Below are positions 8,386 through 17,740 of a stretch of 64,000 nucleotides of DNA, piece by piece. Numbering within the stretch: position 1 is the first letter of the stretch; every line of letters starts with the position of its first letter. Source of the stretch: Xanthomarina sp. F1114 (GTDB lineage Bacteria > Bacteroidota > Bacteroidia > Flavobacteriales > Flavobacteriaceae); the NCBI RefSeq assembly GCF_026410255.1, contig NZ_JAPMLL010000011.1:94716-158715 (forward strand), written 5' to 3'. Under the pieces are notes generated by a model. That model was not told the origin of the DNA and did no database searches. It was given only the letters and a program-made list of their open reading frames with translations. The translations under genes were made by a program, and so were the position numbers.

Positions 8386-9558
8386 ATGTCTAAAGAACGA
8401 CTTTTCGATAATACTGAAGTCGCTTTTTCGTTAAAAAGCAACTCGGAACTGAACAGGGCATATTTCTTGTTTAAGATGATTTCTTACGAACCTTTAGTAA
8501 AGGTAGGTAAAGCACTAAGTAATTTTGCTATTAAAGCAAAATTACCTGTAGATAGTATTATAAGGGCAACTGTTTTTGATCATTTTTGTGGAGGTATTAA
8601 CGAAAAAGATTGCTTACCTGTAATTGATGCCATGTATGAGAAAGGCGTGAGCTCGGTTTTAGATTTTTCTGTTGAAGGAAAAGAGGTAGAATCCTTTTTT
8701 GATTCGGCATTGCAAAAAACACTTGAGATTATTAATTTTTCGGAGAAAAAAGAAGCTATGCCCATAGCTGTTTTTAAACCTACTGGATTTGGGAAACCAC
8801 ATCTATATACTAAAAAAGGTGAAGGAAAAGCCTTTACTGCTGAAGAGCAGGAGCAATGGAATAGAGTAGTAGATAGGTACGAAAAAGTATGTAAATTGGC
8901 TAAGGAAAAGGACGTAGAATTGCTAATTGATGCAGAAGAAAGCTGGATGCAAGATGCTGTTGATGAATTAGTGACCAACTTGATGCAAAAGTACAATACT
9001 GACAAACCAATTGTTTATAACACCTTACAGATGTATAGACATGACCGTATGGAATTTGCAAAAAAACAATTGGAACATGCTAAGGCCAATGGATACTATT
9101 TAGGATATAAAATAGTTCGAGGCGCTTATATGGAGAAGGAAAATGAGCGTGCTATTAAAAAAAACTACCCAACACCCATCTGCGAAAGCAAAGCAGCAAC
9201 CGATGAGAACTTTAATGATGCTGCTAAATTTATTTTAGATAATTTAGATTATATTTCTCTTTTTGCTGGAACTCATAATGAAGCAAGTAGTTATCTTATA
9301 ATGGATTTAATGAAAGAAAAAGGAATTGCTAAAGATGACAACAGAGTATGGTTTGGACAACTTTACGGTATGAGCGATCATATTAGCTTTAATCTTGCTA
9401 ATTTGCGTTATAATGTTGCTAAATATGTTCCTTTTGGTCCTGTAAAAGATGTGCTACCCTACTTAATACGTCGCGCCGAAGAGAATACTTCTGTAGCAGG
9501 ACAAACAGGAAGAGAGCTTATGTTATTATCTAAGGAAAAGGCTAGAAGAAAAGGCTAA
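8386..9558 (+). CDS. Proline dehydrogenase
   Basis: FAD enzyme that oxidises proline to 1-pyrroline-5-carboxylate, the first step of proline use for carbon, nitrogen and redox. The monofunctional 390-residue form shows the TIM-barrel signatures LLIDAEESWMQDAVDELV, YNTLQMYRHDR, GYYLGYKIVRGAYMEKE, and near the C-terminus YLIRRAEENTSVAGQTGRE, which binds substrate and flavin. No P5C dehydrogenase domain is fused, so that activity must be elsewhere. It converges with the Wzc-like kinase gene: the two stops are only 2 bp apart and no terminator hairpin separates them. Confidence 0.93.
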   Translation: MSKERLFDNTEVAFSLKSNSELNRAYFLFKMISYEPLVKVGKALSNFAIKAKLPVDSIIRATVFDHFCGGINEKDCLPVIDAMYEKGVSSVLDFSVEGKEVESFFDSALQKTLEIINFSEKKEAMPIAVFKPTGFGKPHLYTKKGEGKAFTAEEQEQWNRVVDRYEKVCKLAKEKDVELLIDAEESWMQDAVDELVTNLMQKYNTDKPIVYNTLQMYRHDRMEFAKKQLEHAKANGYYLGYKIVRGAYMEKENERAIKKNYPTPICESKAATDENFNDAAKFILDNLDYISLFAGTHNEASSYLIMDLMKEKGIAKDDNRVWFGQLYGMSDHISFNLANLRYNVAKYVPFGPVKDVLPYLIRRAEENTSVAGQTGRELMLLSKEKARRKG

Positions 9559-9560
9559 GG

Positions 9561-11915
9561 TTAAAATACTTTCCACCATTTCTTTTTAACTGGTTTAGTA
9601 CCATATCCATAACCGTAGCCATAACCCTTCTTGTGGTCTACACTATTTAATAAAATATTCATATTAGGCAGCCTCTTTTCGGTATGCATACGCTGTGCAA
9701 TTTGTAATTGCTTTTTGGTAATATAATTGGCTTTTACCACATAAATAAAAAGATCTGCAAATTTACTTATTAGAAGCGTATCTGTTACTAGACCAACTGC
9801 AGCTGTATCTACTATAACGTAGTCGTATTGTGTTGATACCTCATCAAAGAGTTCTTTAACGCGTTTGTTCATAAGTAATTCTGCAGGATTTGGAGGAATA
9901 GTTCCGGAAGGAATAATATCGAAATACGGATTATCCTTATGTTTAAAAATTATTTCATTTACTTTTACCTTGTTGTTACCAATAAAGTTAGTTAAGCCAA
10001 AAGTATTATCAACATCTAAGTAATTTGTTGCTTTTGGAACACGAATATCAGTTTCTATTAAGAGTACTTTCTTTTCTGTAAACGATAAGGACAGAGCTAA
10101 GTTAGTTGCCGTATGAGATTTACCTTCTTGACTTGTAGTTGAAGTAATAAAAATAACTCTTGCTCTATCTTCAATATTTTGGAGTAAAAACTTCAGGTTT
10201 GTTCTTACCATTCTAAAAGCTTCTGCTTTTGGGGAATAATCTATTTTAGAAATAAGTTTGTTTTTCTTTCCTGTTTTAGGAATGTCTCCAATAAAGGGGA
10301 TAGTTACTTCTTTTTTAACATCGTTTATATTATGGACCTTGTCATCCAGTAAATTAAATAAATAAATTAAAACAATTGGAAATCCAAAGCCTAAAATTAT
10401 GGCAGTTAATAGTATAATAGGTTGTTTTGGTGCAACAGGTTTGTTAGAGGCAAAAGCTTTGTCAACTATTTTAGCATTTGGAGATGTTACACCATGTGTA
10501 ATGGCAGCCTCCTCACGTTTTTCTAATAAGTATAAATAAAGACCTTCTTTTATATCTTGTTGACGCTTAATATCTCTAAACTGTCTTTGTTTTTTAGGTG
10601 CTGAATATATTCTTGAACTAATTCTTCTATTTTCTTCCGCTAACGACGAATAATTCATTTCGTTAGTGTGCTTCATGTTGGATAAGCTTTGAGTTAAATT
10701 AGATTTTAGTTGGTTAATCTGAGTTGTTAAGTTAACAATTGTTGGATTTTTGTCGCTTGAGTTTTTTAATAGTCTATTCTTTTCTAAAACTAAGTTATTA
10801 TATTGTTGTGTTAGTTGCTCTATAGAACCGTCTGCAATTCCTATGTTAGCAGGTAATAACTTGGAGTCTGTTTCGTCCTCTTTAATATGCTGATTCATAT
10901 AGTCTATTAACTGAATCTGCATGGCAGTTTCCACTAATCTATTTTCATTTTCTCTTTCACTCTCTAAATAGATGTTAGACTGAGTGGCTAAATCGGTTAG
11001 TTTATTAGATTTTTGAATGTTTTCAGCATTTATATCGACATCTCCTAATTCTTCAGTAACAATTTCCAATCTGTTATTAATAAAATCAGAAGTGGCATCC
11101 ACAACCATTTGTTTATCATTTTGTACATCTAAATTATATTTCTCAATAAGCTTGTCAAGGAATAAAGTTGCTTTTTCGGCAACATTATCATTTATGGATA
11201 AGGTAATAATACTTGACAATTCATGGTTAGAGATAATAAGGTTGCTTTTGTATTTGGAAACCACTTTAGATATAGGCGTAATCTTTATTTTAATATTAGC
11301 CCCTGGTTTTGTAGCAGATTCTCCAATTCTAGGTGTAATTGTAATAGCTCCAAAACTTGTAGGAATACTTTCTCCAAAGGAGTAAACTGTGCCTTCATCA
11401 TCTAATTCTGCATCTTCATCATTTTTAAATGAAAACTTTTCTGAAAAATTAATTCCTTTTAATAGGAAGTCATTTTTAGATTGTATTTTAATATTAAAAG
11501 TGGTGTCTATATTGTGAATTATAGAATCTGGCGCACTAAAATTGATATTTAAAGGAGGACTGCTAAATGCTTCTGAAGCTTTTATGCGTCCTTCAACAAA
11601 ATATTGAATATTAAATTTTAACTCTTTTACTGCTTGTTCAATAATTACCCGAGACTTCATAACTTCAATTTCATCTAAAACATTATTGCTCTCTCTTCTA
11701 AAGAGACCATAATTTTGCATTTGAGAAATTTCTGGTAGTCTATTGTTGTTTTCGTTCTCTTTAATTTTAATTTTAGCAGTAGCTTGATATTGATAGTCTG
11801 CATAACGTAAATAAAGAAAACCCAGAGTAAGTGCAGCAATAACACATAGGGCTATAAACTTCCACTTATACATGTAAGGCATTAATATTTCTTTGAAATC
11901 TATATTTTGATTCAT
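9561..11915 (-). CDS. Wzc-like polysaccharide co-polymerase / tyrosine autokinase
   Basis: Inner-membrane protein that controls chain length and export of an extracellular polysaccharide. The order is: N-terminal Wzz domain with a membrane segment at about residues 17-37, a long periplasmic coiled-coil region, a second membrane segment near 490-512, then a BY-kinase domain. That domain has Walker A SQEGKS near 595, Walker A' VLLIETDIRVP near 618, and Walker B VIVDTAAVG near 700. The C-terminal tail has a Tyr cluster, GYGYGYGYG, expected to be the autophosphorylated region. It lies 25 bp after the Wza-like gene, its usual partner. It is the last gene of the polysaccharide block. Confidence 0.92.
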   Translation of the reverse strand: MNQNIDFKEILMPYMYKWKFIALCVIAALTLGFLYLRYADYQYQATAKIKIKENENNNRLPEISQMQNYGLFRRESNNVLDEIEVMKSRVIIEQAVKELKFNIQYFVEGRIKASEAFSSPPLNINFSAPDSIIHNIDTTFNIKIQSKNDFLLKGINFSEKFSFKNDEDAELDDEGTVYSFGESIPTSFGAITITPRIGESATKPGANIKIKITPISKVVSKYKSNLIISNHELSSIITLSINDNVAEKATLFLDKLIEKYNLDVQNDKQMVVDATSDFINNRLEIVTEELGDVDINAENIQKSNKLTDLATQSNIYLESERENENRLVETAMQIQLIDYMNQHIKEDETDSKLLPANIGIADGSIEQLTQQYNNLVLEKNRLLKNSSDKNPTIVNLTTQINQLKSNLTQSLSNMKHTNEMNYSSLAEENRRISSRIYSAPKKQRQFRDIKRQQDIKEGLYLYLLEKREEAAITHGVTSPNAKIVDKAFASNKPVAPKQPIILLTAIILGFGFPIVLIYLFNLLDDKVHNINDVKKEVTIPFIGDIPKTGKKNKLISKIDYSPKAEAFRMVRTNLKFLLQNIEDRARVIFITSTTSQEGKSHTATNLALSLSFTEKKVLLIETDIRVPKATNYLDVDNTFGLTNFIGNNKVKVNEIIFKHKDNPYFDIIPSGTIPPNPAELLMNKRVKELFDEVSTQYDYVIVDTAAVGLVTDTLLISKFADLFIYVVKANYITKKQLQIAQRMHTEKRLPNMNILLNSVDHKKGYGYGYGYGTKPVKKKWWKVF

Positions 11916-11940
11916 GTCTTTCTATTTCTTTACAAAGTAA

Positions 11941-12732
11941 TTATCTTGTTAAGATGGCTGCTATGGTGGCTAATGTACCTACAGCAGATATAATAACAAT
12001 ATAGTTTTGATTATATGAAGCCGAACGTATTTTTGCAGGATTTGGCTCTACATAAATAACATCGTTCTGTTCTAAATAAAAGTTAGGTTGATTTAAAACG
12101 TTTATAGACGTTAAATCAAATTTTGTAAATCGTTTTACGCCATTTTCCTCTCTGATTAAAAATACATTTTCTCTTTTTCCGTGTATGGTTAAATCGCCTG
12201 CCATTCCTAAAGCTTCTAAAAGTGATATTTTCTCATCTTCTACAGTGTAAGTTCCAGGAGCGTTAACTTCTCCAAGTATAGTAACTGTAAAGTTAGTAAG
12301 TCTAACATTAATAATTGGGTCGTTTACAAGTTCCGAAATTCTTTCCTTTAAATAAGTCGTTAACTGAGCTCTGGTCAAGCCTCCAGCTTTAATAGTTCCT
12401 AGAAATGGAAACTCTATGTTTCCATCTAAATCTACTATATAGGTTTGCATTCTAGTTTCTCCTTGCACATTGACCGAAGATCTAGTGGATGTAATAATTG
12501 GCAAATTAAAAGGTCTTACGGTTTCAGGATCTGGACCAGATACATAAATTGAAAGCAAGTCGTTTGGTTTAAAAACAGTTTCAGGGTTAAAACTGACTGT
12601 GTTTATGCTTGTCAAGGGTTCGTCTTGAAAGTAGATAATATCTTTACTAGAAACCCCACAAGAAGAACAAACAGCTATGATTGCAATTAAAAATATTTTT
12701 TGCAGGAATAATTTTATAAACTTTATTTTCAT
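11941..12732 (-). CDS. Wza-like polysaccharide export lipoprotein
   Basis: Outer-membrane export component for the extracellular polysaccharide, forming the channel partner of the Wzc-like kinase. The protein begins with a lipoprotein signal (MKIKFIKLFLQKIFLIAIIA, then VCSSC; the lipidated Cys is either residue 22 or 25). A poly-export domain follows (FKPNDLLSIYVSGPDPETVRP), then a SLBB-type segment (VTILGEVNAPGTYTVEDEKI). A hydrophobic segment sits at the C-terminus. I start at ATG 12732, which gives a clean signal peptide; an upstream TTG would add eight residues and overlap the previous gene. Confidence 0.9.
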   Translation of the reverse strand: MKIKFIKLFLQKIFLIAIIAVCSSCGVSSKDIIYFQDEPLTSINTVSFNPETVFKPNDLLSIYVSGPDPETVRPFNLPIITSTRSSVNVQGETRMQTYIVDLDGNIEFPFLGTIKAGGLTRAQLTTYLKERISELVNDPIINVRLTNFTVTILGEVNAPGTYTVEDEKISLLEALGMAGDLTIHGKRENVFLIREENGVKRFTKFDLTSINVLNQPNFYLEQNDVIYVEPNPAKIRSASYNQNYIVIISAVGTLATIAAILTR

Positions 12733-12752
12733 ATTTAAAAATTTAGCTAGAG

Positions 12753-14651
12753 TCAAATGTTTAAAACGTCGTACTTAGTATTATTAGGGTTATATTCTTT
12801 GACAATATTCTTTATTTGGGAAACAATTTCAATATTTTGAGTGTTAGGTCCTAATTTACATAATTCGTCTATATTTAGCTCCATATTTGGAATGTTAACG
12901 GATTTACATTTAGCAATCATTATTTTTTCGTTATAAGTTGGCTTGGTGTTTTCTCCGTCAACTAATAATTCTTCATAAATTTTTTCACCTGGTCTTAATC
13001 CAGAAATTTTTATATCAATATCTTCAGGATATCTGTAGCCTGATAGTGTAATCATATCTATTGCCAGATCAAATATTTTAACTGGTTTTCCCATGTCGAA
13101 AACAAATATTTCTTGGCCTAATCCCATTGCTGAAGCTTCAAGAACAAGTTGAGCAGCCTCTGGAATGGTCATAAAATAACGAATAATGTCTTTATGGGTT
13201 ACTGTTAGAGGTCCACCAGATTCAATTTGTTTTTTAAATAATGGAATAACAGAGCCATTAGAGCCTAATACGTTTCCAAATCTGGTAATTATAAATTTCG
13301 TTTTTCCTGAACTAATCTTATTCTGACAACAAACAATCATTTCGGCTATTCGTTTTGTAGCTCCCATTACATTGGTTGGATTAACGGCCTTATCTGTGGA
13401 AATTAAAATAAATTTACCCGCTCCATATTTAATAGATAAGTCGATTAAATTTCTGGTACCTCTAACATTAACACTTACTGCCTCGTATGGATTTTGTTCC
13501 ATTAAGGGTACATGTTTATAAGCAGCAGCATGAAAGAGAATATCTGGTTTATACATATCGAAAATAATATTCATCCGAACCTTATTTCTAATATCAGCAA
13601 CAATAGCTTCAACATTAGTAATATTATTTCTAATCAGTTCTTGTTGAATATCGTATAAGTTAGATTCGGCATTGTCTATTAAGATAAGCTTTTTAAATTG
13701 GTAACGAGATAGTTTTCTAACTAGTTCGCTCCCAATAGAACCTGCTGCTCCAGTAACAAAAATAACACTGTTGTTATACTCTTCTACTAACAGAGGGTTG
13801 TCTATATTAATAGGCTCTCTTCCAAGTAGGTCTTCTAAGTTTAAATCCTTAATTTGACCAACACTTAAGTCTCCATCGATCCAGTTTTTTACAGCAGGAA
13901 CAATTTTTACCTTAAGATTTAAAGCAAACAAATTACTGGTAATTTGAAGTAACCTATTAGAATCTATACTTTGAATGGATATAATAACTTCATCAATTCC
14001 ATTTTTAGCTATAAATTCTTTAGTAATCTTATCCGGACTATATACATTTAAAAGGTCAATTTTCTTTCCAGATTTACCTTCATTATCGTCAATGAATCCT
14101 ACAACTTTAATATTACTTTTTGGGTCGTTTGAAACAGCATCGTAAGTAATCATTCCAGAGCTTCCGGCTCCATAAATTAATACAGATTTTTGTTCTTCGT
14201 AATCCGTAACAATACTTCTATATATAGATTTTACAAAAAACTTACTTCCTACTAAAAAGAAGATATTTAATAATAAGTGTATGTATATAATAGAGCCTGG
14301 AATATCAAAAACTTCATCAAAACAAAATTCCCTACTTAAAAAAGTGGCTACAATAAGGATAGTGGCTAAGATATTAATACCTATTATAAGATTAATAACA
14401 TCTCTTATTCCTGTAAACCGAACAACTCCCTTATGAGAGTTAACTATTAAAAAACTGATTATGGCTGCTATTGCAACAAAAGGTATTTGTTTTAAAAAAA
14501 CGGGAATATCAAATACCATTTCAAAATTATAACGAATGATATAGGCTAAGAAAAAAGTAAAAATTACAATACATAAATCGAATAACAACACCAACCACTT
14601 AGAGGCGTATTGATGAGAGAAATTTCTTAGTATGTTAATAAATTTATCCAA
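12753..14651 (-). CDS. Membrane UDP-GlcNAc 4,6-dehydratase (WbpM/PglF/CapD family)
   Basis: Makes a UDP-4-keto-6-deoxy-amino sugar, the entry to bacillosamine-like or similar dideoxy sugars. The N-terminal 120 residues hold about four membrane segments. A first nucleotide-binding motif (LIYGAGSSG) is near residue 155 and the catalytic SDR Rossmann motif (VTGAAGSIGSEL) is near 300. The active site reads STDKAVNPTNVMGATKR around 422-437, with Met in place of the Tyr of ordinary short-chain dehydrogenases, as in the long WbpM/PglF members. The start is a TTG that overlaps the preceding aminotransferase by 8 bp, so the two are translationally coupled and probably consecutive enzymes. Confidence 0.92.
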   Translation of the reverse strand: MDKFINILRNFSHQYASKWLVLLFDLCIVIFTFFLAYIIRYNFEMVFDIPVFLKQIPFVAIAAIISFLIVNSHKGVVRFTGIRDVINLIIGINILATILIVATFLSREFCFDEVFDIPGSIIYIHLLLNIFFLVGSKFFVKSIYRSIVTDYEEQKSVLIYGAGSSGMITYDAVSNDPKSNIKVVGFIDDNEGKSGKKIDLLNVYSPDKITKEFIAKNGIDEVIISIQSIDSNRLLQITSNLFALNLKVKIVPAVKNWIDGDLSVGQIKDLNLEDLLGREPINIDNPLLVEEYNNSVIFVTGAAGSIGSELVRKLSRYQFKKLILIDNAESNLYDIQQELIRNNITNVEAIVADIRNKVRMNIIFDMYKPDILFHAAAYKHVPLMEQNPYEAVSVNVRGTRNLIDLSIKYGAGKFILISTDKAVNPTNVMGATKRIAEMIVCCQNKISSGKTKFIITRFGNVLGSNGSVIPLFKKQIESGGPLTVTHKDIIRYFMTIPEAAQLVLEASAMGLGQEIFVFDMGKPVKIFDLAIDMITLSGYRYPEDIDIKISGLRPGEKIYEELLVDGENTKPTYNEKIMIAKCKSVNIPNMELNIDELCKLGPNTQNIEIVSQIKNIVKEYNPNNTKYDVLNI

Positions 14652-15765
14652 AATATTGTTTAATTATTTTCACTATTTTATCTAATTCTTGTGTTGTTAA
14701 ATTTGAGCCGCTTGGCAAGCATAATCCATTTTTATACAAGTCTTCCGAAACCCCATTTAAATAACTAGGAAATTGTTCAAAAACAGTTTGTAAGTGCATG
14801 GGTTTCCATGATGGTCTAGCTTCTATGTTATTATTATTTAAAGCACGAAGTAAATCTTCACGCATTTTATTCGTTTTTAAAACAATAACCGTGAGCCATC
14901 TATTTGAAAAATATCCCTCGGGTTCGTTTAAGAAACTTATGTCGTCAATATAATTTAAGTGTTTAAAATAATATTGATGATTTGCTCGCCTTAAATTAAC
15001 ATAGTTATCTAAAACTTGCATTTGACCTCTTCCAATTCCGGCCAAAACATTAGACATTCTGTAATTATACCCAATAGAGGAGTGGGCATATTCTATACCT
15101 GGATCTTTTGCTTGGGTTGCTAAAAACACAGTCTTGTTTTTAGTGTTTTTACTATGAGATACTAAAGCCCCTCCACCCGAAGTGGTTATAATTTTGTTAC
15201 CATTAAAAGATAACACTGAAAAATCTCCAAAGGTCCCACATTTTCTATTAAAATAGCTGCTACCTAAAGCTTCGGCACTATCCTCTAATATAGGAATTTG
15301 GTACTCTTTCGATATGTTTTCTATTTCTTTAACTTTATGTGGCATGCCATACAAATTAATTACAATAATAGCTTTAGGTTTTTTTCCTTTTTGAATTCTA
15401 TCTTCTATTGCTTGTTTTAATAAAACGGGACACATATTCCAAGTGTCTAATTCACTATCTACAAAAACAGGTTTGGCTCCTAAATAACACACTGGATTTA
15501 CTGAAGCGGCAAAGGTTTTTGTCTGACAAATAACTTCGTCATTTCTTGTTACATTTAAAAGTATTAAAGCTAAATGTATTGCAGCTGTTCCAGTTGTTAG
15601 TGCTGCCACATGAACCTCTTGTTCTAAATAGGTTTCTAAATCTTGTTCAAAACCATTAACATTTGGCCCTAATGGTGCAATCCAATTTGTTGCAAATGCT
15701 TCACTTATAAATTTGTCTTCTTGTCCACTCATGTGTGGTGAAGACAGCCATATTTTTGAATTCAA
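14644..15765 (-). CDS. PLP-dependent sugar aminotransferase (DegT/PglE-like)
   Basis: Expected to transfer an amino group to the 4-keto sugar made by the neighbouring dehydratase. It is a DegT/DnrJ/EryC1/StrS protein of 373 residues: GTAAIHLAL binds PLP phosphate, LEDSAEALGS holds the PLP Asp, and SFNGNKIITTSGGGALV carries the Schiff-base Lys. The N-terminus IWLSSPHMSG and NTW-APLG are typical of PglE-like enzymes. The start is a TTG (no ATG at that position in frame). It overlaps the dehydratase gene. Assigning the product exactly would require knowing the acetyltransferase, which is missing from the window. Confidence 0.88.
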   Translation of the reverse strand: MNSKIWLSSPHMSGQEDKFISEAFATNWIAPLGPNVNGFEQDLETYLEQEVHVAALTTGTAAIHLALILLNVTRNDEVICQTKTFAASVNPVCYLGAKPVFVDSELDTWNMCPVLLKQAIEDRIQKGKKPKAIIVINLYGMPHKVKEIENISKEYQIPILEDSAEALGSSYFNRKCGTFGDFSVLSFNGNKIITTSGGGALVSHSKNTKNKTVFLATQAKDPGIEYAHSSIGYNYRMSNVLAGIGRGQMQVLDNYVNLRRANHQYYFKHLNYIDDISFLNEPEGYFSNRWLTVIVLKTNKMREDLLRALNNNNIEARPSWKPMHLQTVFEQFPSYLNGVSEDLYKNGLCLPSGSNLTTQELDKIVKIIKQYFG

Positions 15766-16160
15766 ATTATATGCATTTTTAACTATCGTAAATATCTATG
15801 TTTATATAGCTAACATCAAATAAATACGATAAATTACTAATTTTCACGTTTTGGATTTTAAATAGATCCAAATGATTTATTATTCTGAAACCCCTCTTTG
15901 TATTTCAGAATAGAAAATACATAAAAGTTACTTCCTTCAAACAAACTTAGTGTTTTAAAAAAAATAATAGATATAACTGCTATAATTAAATAAGGATAGA
16001 AATCGATTTAGTGCAAGTGTGCTATTTGTCAATACTTAAATATACAAAAAAAACAGTTTTAAAGGTTAGAATTATGTTTGGTGTTAAAGATGTTTGTATT
16101 TAATATTTTACAGCCTAAGTTGTGGTTTTTTTTAACTTTTAATTCTGGCGATATAACAAT
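15766..16160. other. 395-bp gap inside the polysaccharide cluster
   Basis: No gene was found. The gap divides the minus-strand block into two transcription units and probably holds the promoter for the aminotransferase-dehydratase-Wza-Wzc group. It contains a strong hairpin, TATTCTGAAA (15881-15890) and TTTCAGAATA (15903-15912) with a 12-nt loop, plus a weaker 7-bp inverted repeat (15850-15856 and 15866-15872). Neither has a T-run long enough to be a certain terminator. Confidence 0.6.
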
Positions 16161-17153
16161 TCAATTATTTACATAATCGGCTAATTTTGACATTGTTATA
16201 GATTTGTAATTAAATTTATTGTTTAGCTCTTTGTAGTGTTTGAAAATTGCTTCAATTGTAAAAAAATTTTCATCCATATAAGTACCAAAATTATGAGGAT
16301 GCCACCAAAGGTGAAATACTTCGTTATTTTTGGCAGAATATGTCATGGCCTTTTTTACTCTAGCAATTTTTAAAGATTCTAAAGATTTAATGTTTTTGCT
16401 ATATGGTCTTAAAAAACTACTAGACGGTAAATTAACTAGCCCGGAATTGGCATCCAATAGTTGATTTACTTTATAAGTGTTATACCCAGAAATATTAAAA
16501 AAGGAATCCGTGAGCCTTAAAGCTCTTGTAGATTGCTTTTTATGATGAATTCTTTCTAAAGTATTATACATTTTATGTTTTTCGACACCACGATATGTAA
16601 TAATACCATGTTTTTTACAAATATCTAAATAAGTGTGATTTACTTGATTTCTAGGAAAAACTATACTTTTAATTGTAATATCTTTTTTCTTTGCAACAGT
16701 TATAGCGGCTATAAGGTCTGCTTCAAACTGCTCTTTTGTTTGTCCGTCTTCTAAACAGTAATAATGAGAATAGGTATGAGTGCCAATTTCATGCTTTTTA
16801 GCTTCTTGAATTTGATCGATTAGTGAAGAAGCATAATGAAATTCGTCCTCTTTTTCATTGATGCCAATACTATCTAAAGTTGCATAGGGACTAAACTTAG
16901 TTTGAGAATAACTGGGTAATAATTTGGGATTGTTTTGTATGAGTTCTTCTTTGTTTTTAGCAAATAAAAAACCTACTGTGGCAAAGGTTAGTTCAATATT
17001 ATATATATCGGCTAACTTTAAAAGTCTTGGAATAACTAGTTTAACATTTTCTAAGTTTTCTTGGTATTCAGATACACTTCGTTTATCAAAAATCCCCCAA
17101 TGTAACTCAAAATCTAAAGAAATTATAAAATAACCATTAGAAACACCCATCAT
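16161..17153 (-). CDS. Polysaccharide deacetylase (NodB-type)
   Basis: Likely removes N- or O-acetyl groups from the polysaccharide or a precursor. The NodB fold shows the catalytic Asp in SLDFELHWG (D14) and the metal-binding His pair in EIGTHTYSHY (H126 and H130). Late in the protein HLWWHPHNFG supplies the C-terminal His. There is no signal peptide or membrane segment, so the enzyme appears cytoplasmic; such FELHWG-type members are common in sugar clusters of Bacteroidota. It overlaps the sugar transferase gene by 4 bp (ATGA), a sign of one operon. The true start may be the second Met (residue 2). Confidence 0.88.
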   Translation of the reverse strand: MMGVSNGYFIISLDFELHWGIFDKRSVSEYQENLENVKLVIPRLLKLADIYNIELTFATVGFLFAKNKEELIQNNPKLLPSYSQTKFSPYATLDSIGINEKEDEFHYASSLIDQIQEAKKHEIGTHTYSHYYCLEDGQTKEQFEADLIAAITVAKKKDITIKSIVFPRNQVNHTYLDICKKHGIITYRGVEKHKMYNTLERIHHKKQSTRALRLTDSFFNISGYNTYKVNQLLDANSGLVNLPSSSFLRPYSKNIKSLESLKIARVKKAMTYSAKNNEVFHLWWHPHNFGTYMDENFFTIEAIFKHYKELNNKFNYKSITMSKLADYVNN

Positions 17154-17740
17154 GAAATAATAATTTGAATTGTTTTTAAAATAATTTTTAAGTCCGTTAT
17201 CAGACCTGGGCTATTAATATATTTCTTATTTAATTCTATTTTTTTTGGCAAAATGTTCTCTATATAGAACTGTTCAGGGTTGTTGGCTTCTTTTAAAAGT
17301 TCTGCTTCATCTCTATAAATAATAGAAGCATAATCCGTTATTCCAGGTTTTGCATTTAAAATTATTAAATCTGATTGAGAATAATAATCTACATATTTAC
17401 GTACCTCTGGTCTTGGGCCAACAAAGCTCATATTGCCGATTAAAACATTAATTAGTTGTGGGAGTTCGTCTAATTTATATTTTCTTAAAAAGTATCCGAC
17501 TTTGGTCACTCTCGGGTCTCTATCTCCAAGGGTTAATAAGCCTTTTTTATCTGAACCAACAAACATGGTTCTAAACTTAAAAATCTTAAAGTCCTTGTTG
17601 TACCTTCCAACTCTGGTTTGTAAGTAGAAAAGAGGCCCTTTAGATTCTAATTTTATTAGAAAAGCAATTATTAGTAATAAAGGTAACAATAAAATCAATC
17701 CGAAAAAAGAAAAAGCAATATCAAAAACTCTTTTTATCAT
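17150..17740 (-). CDS. Initiating sugar-phosphate transferase (PglC/WcaJ-like)
   Basis: Transfers the first sugar-1-phosphate onto undecaprenyl phosphate, starting the repeat unit on the membrane. At 196 residues it is the short, PglC-like form: an N-terminal membrane helix (about 5-28) followed by the catalytic part with FKFRTMF, RVTKVGYFLRKYKLDELPQLINVL, MSFVGPRPE, and KPGITD. The DE of LDELPQ is the catalytic pair known in this family. It overlaps genes on both sides by 4 bp. The short form agrees with a bacillosamine-type or related first sugar. Confidence 0.93.
   Translation of the reverse strand: MIKRVFDIAFSFFGLILLLPLLLIIAFLIKLESKGPLFYLQTRVGRYNKDFKIFKFRTMFVGSDKKGLLTLGDRDPRVTKVGYFLRKYKLDELPQLINVLIGNMSFVGPRPEVRKYVDYYSQSDLIILNAKPGITDYASIIYRDEAELLKEANNPEQFYIENILPKKIELNKKYINSPGLITDLKIILKTIQIIIS

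Noticed and set aside
8580..9005. 141-residue minus-strand frame
   Set aside because: Antisense to proline dehydrogenase.
11017..11385. 122-residue plus-strand frame
   Set aside because: Antisense to the Wzc-like kinase periplasmic region.
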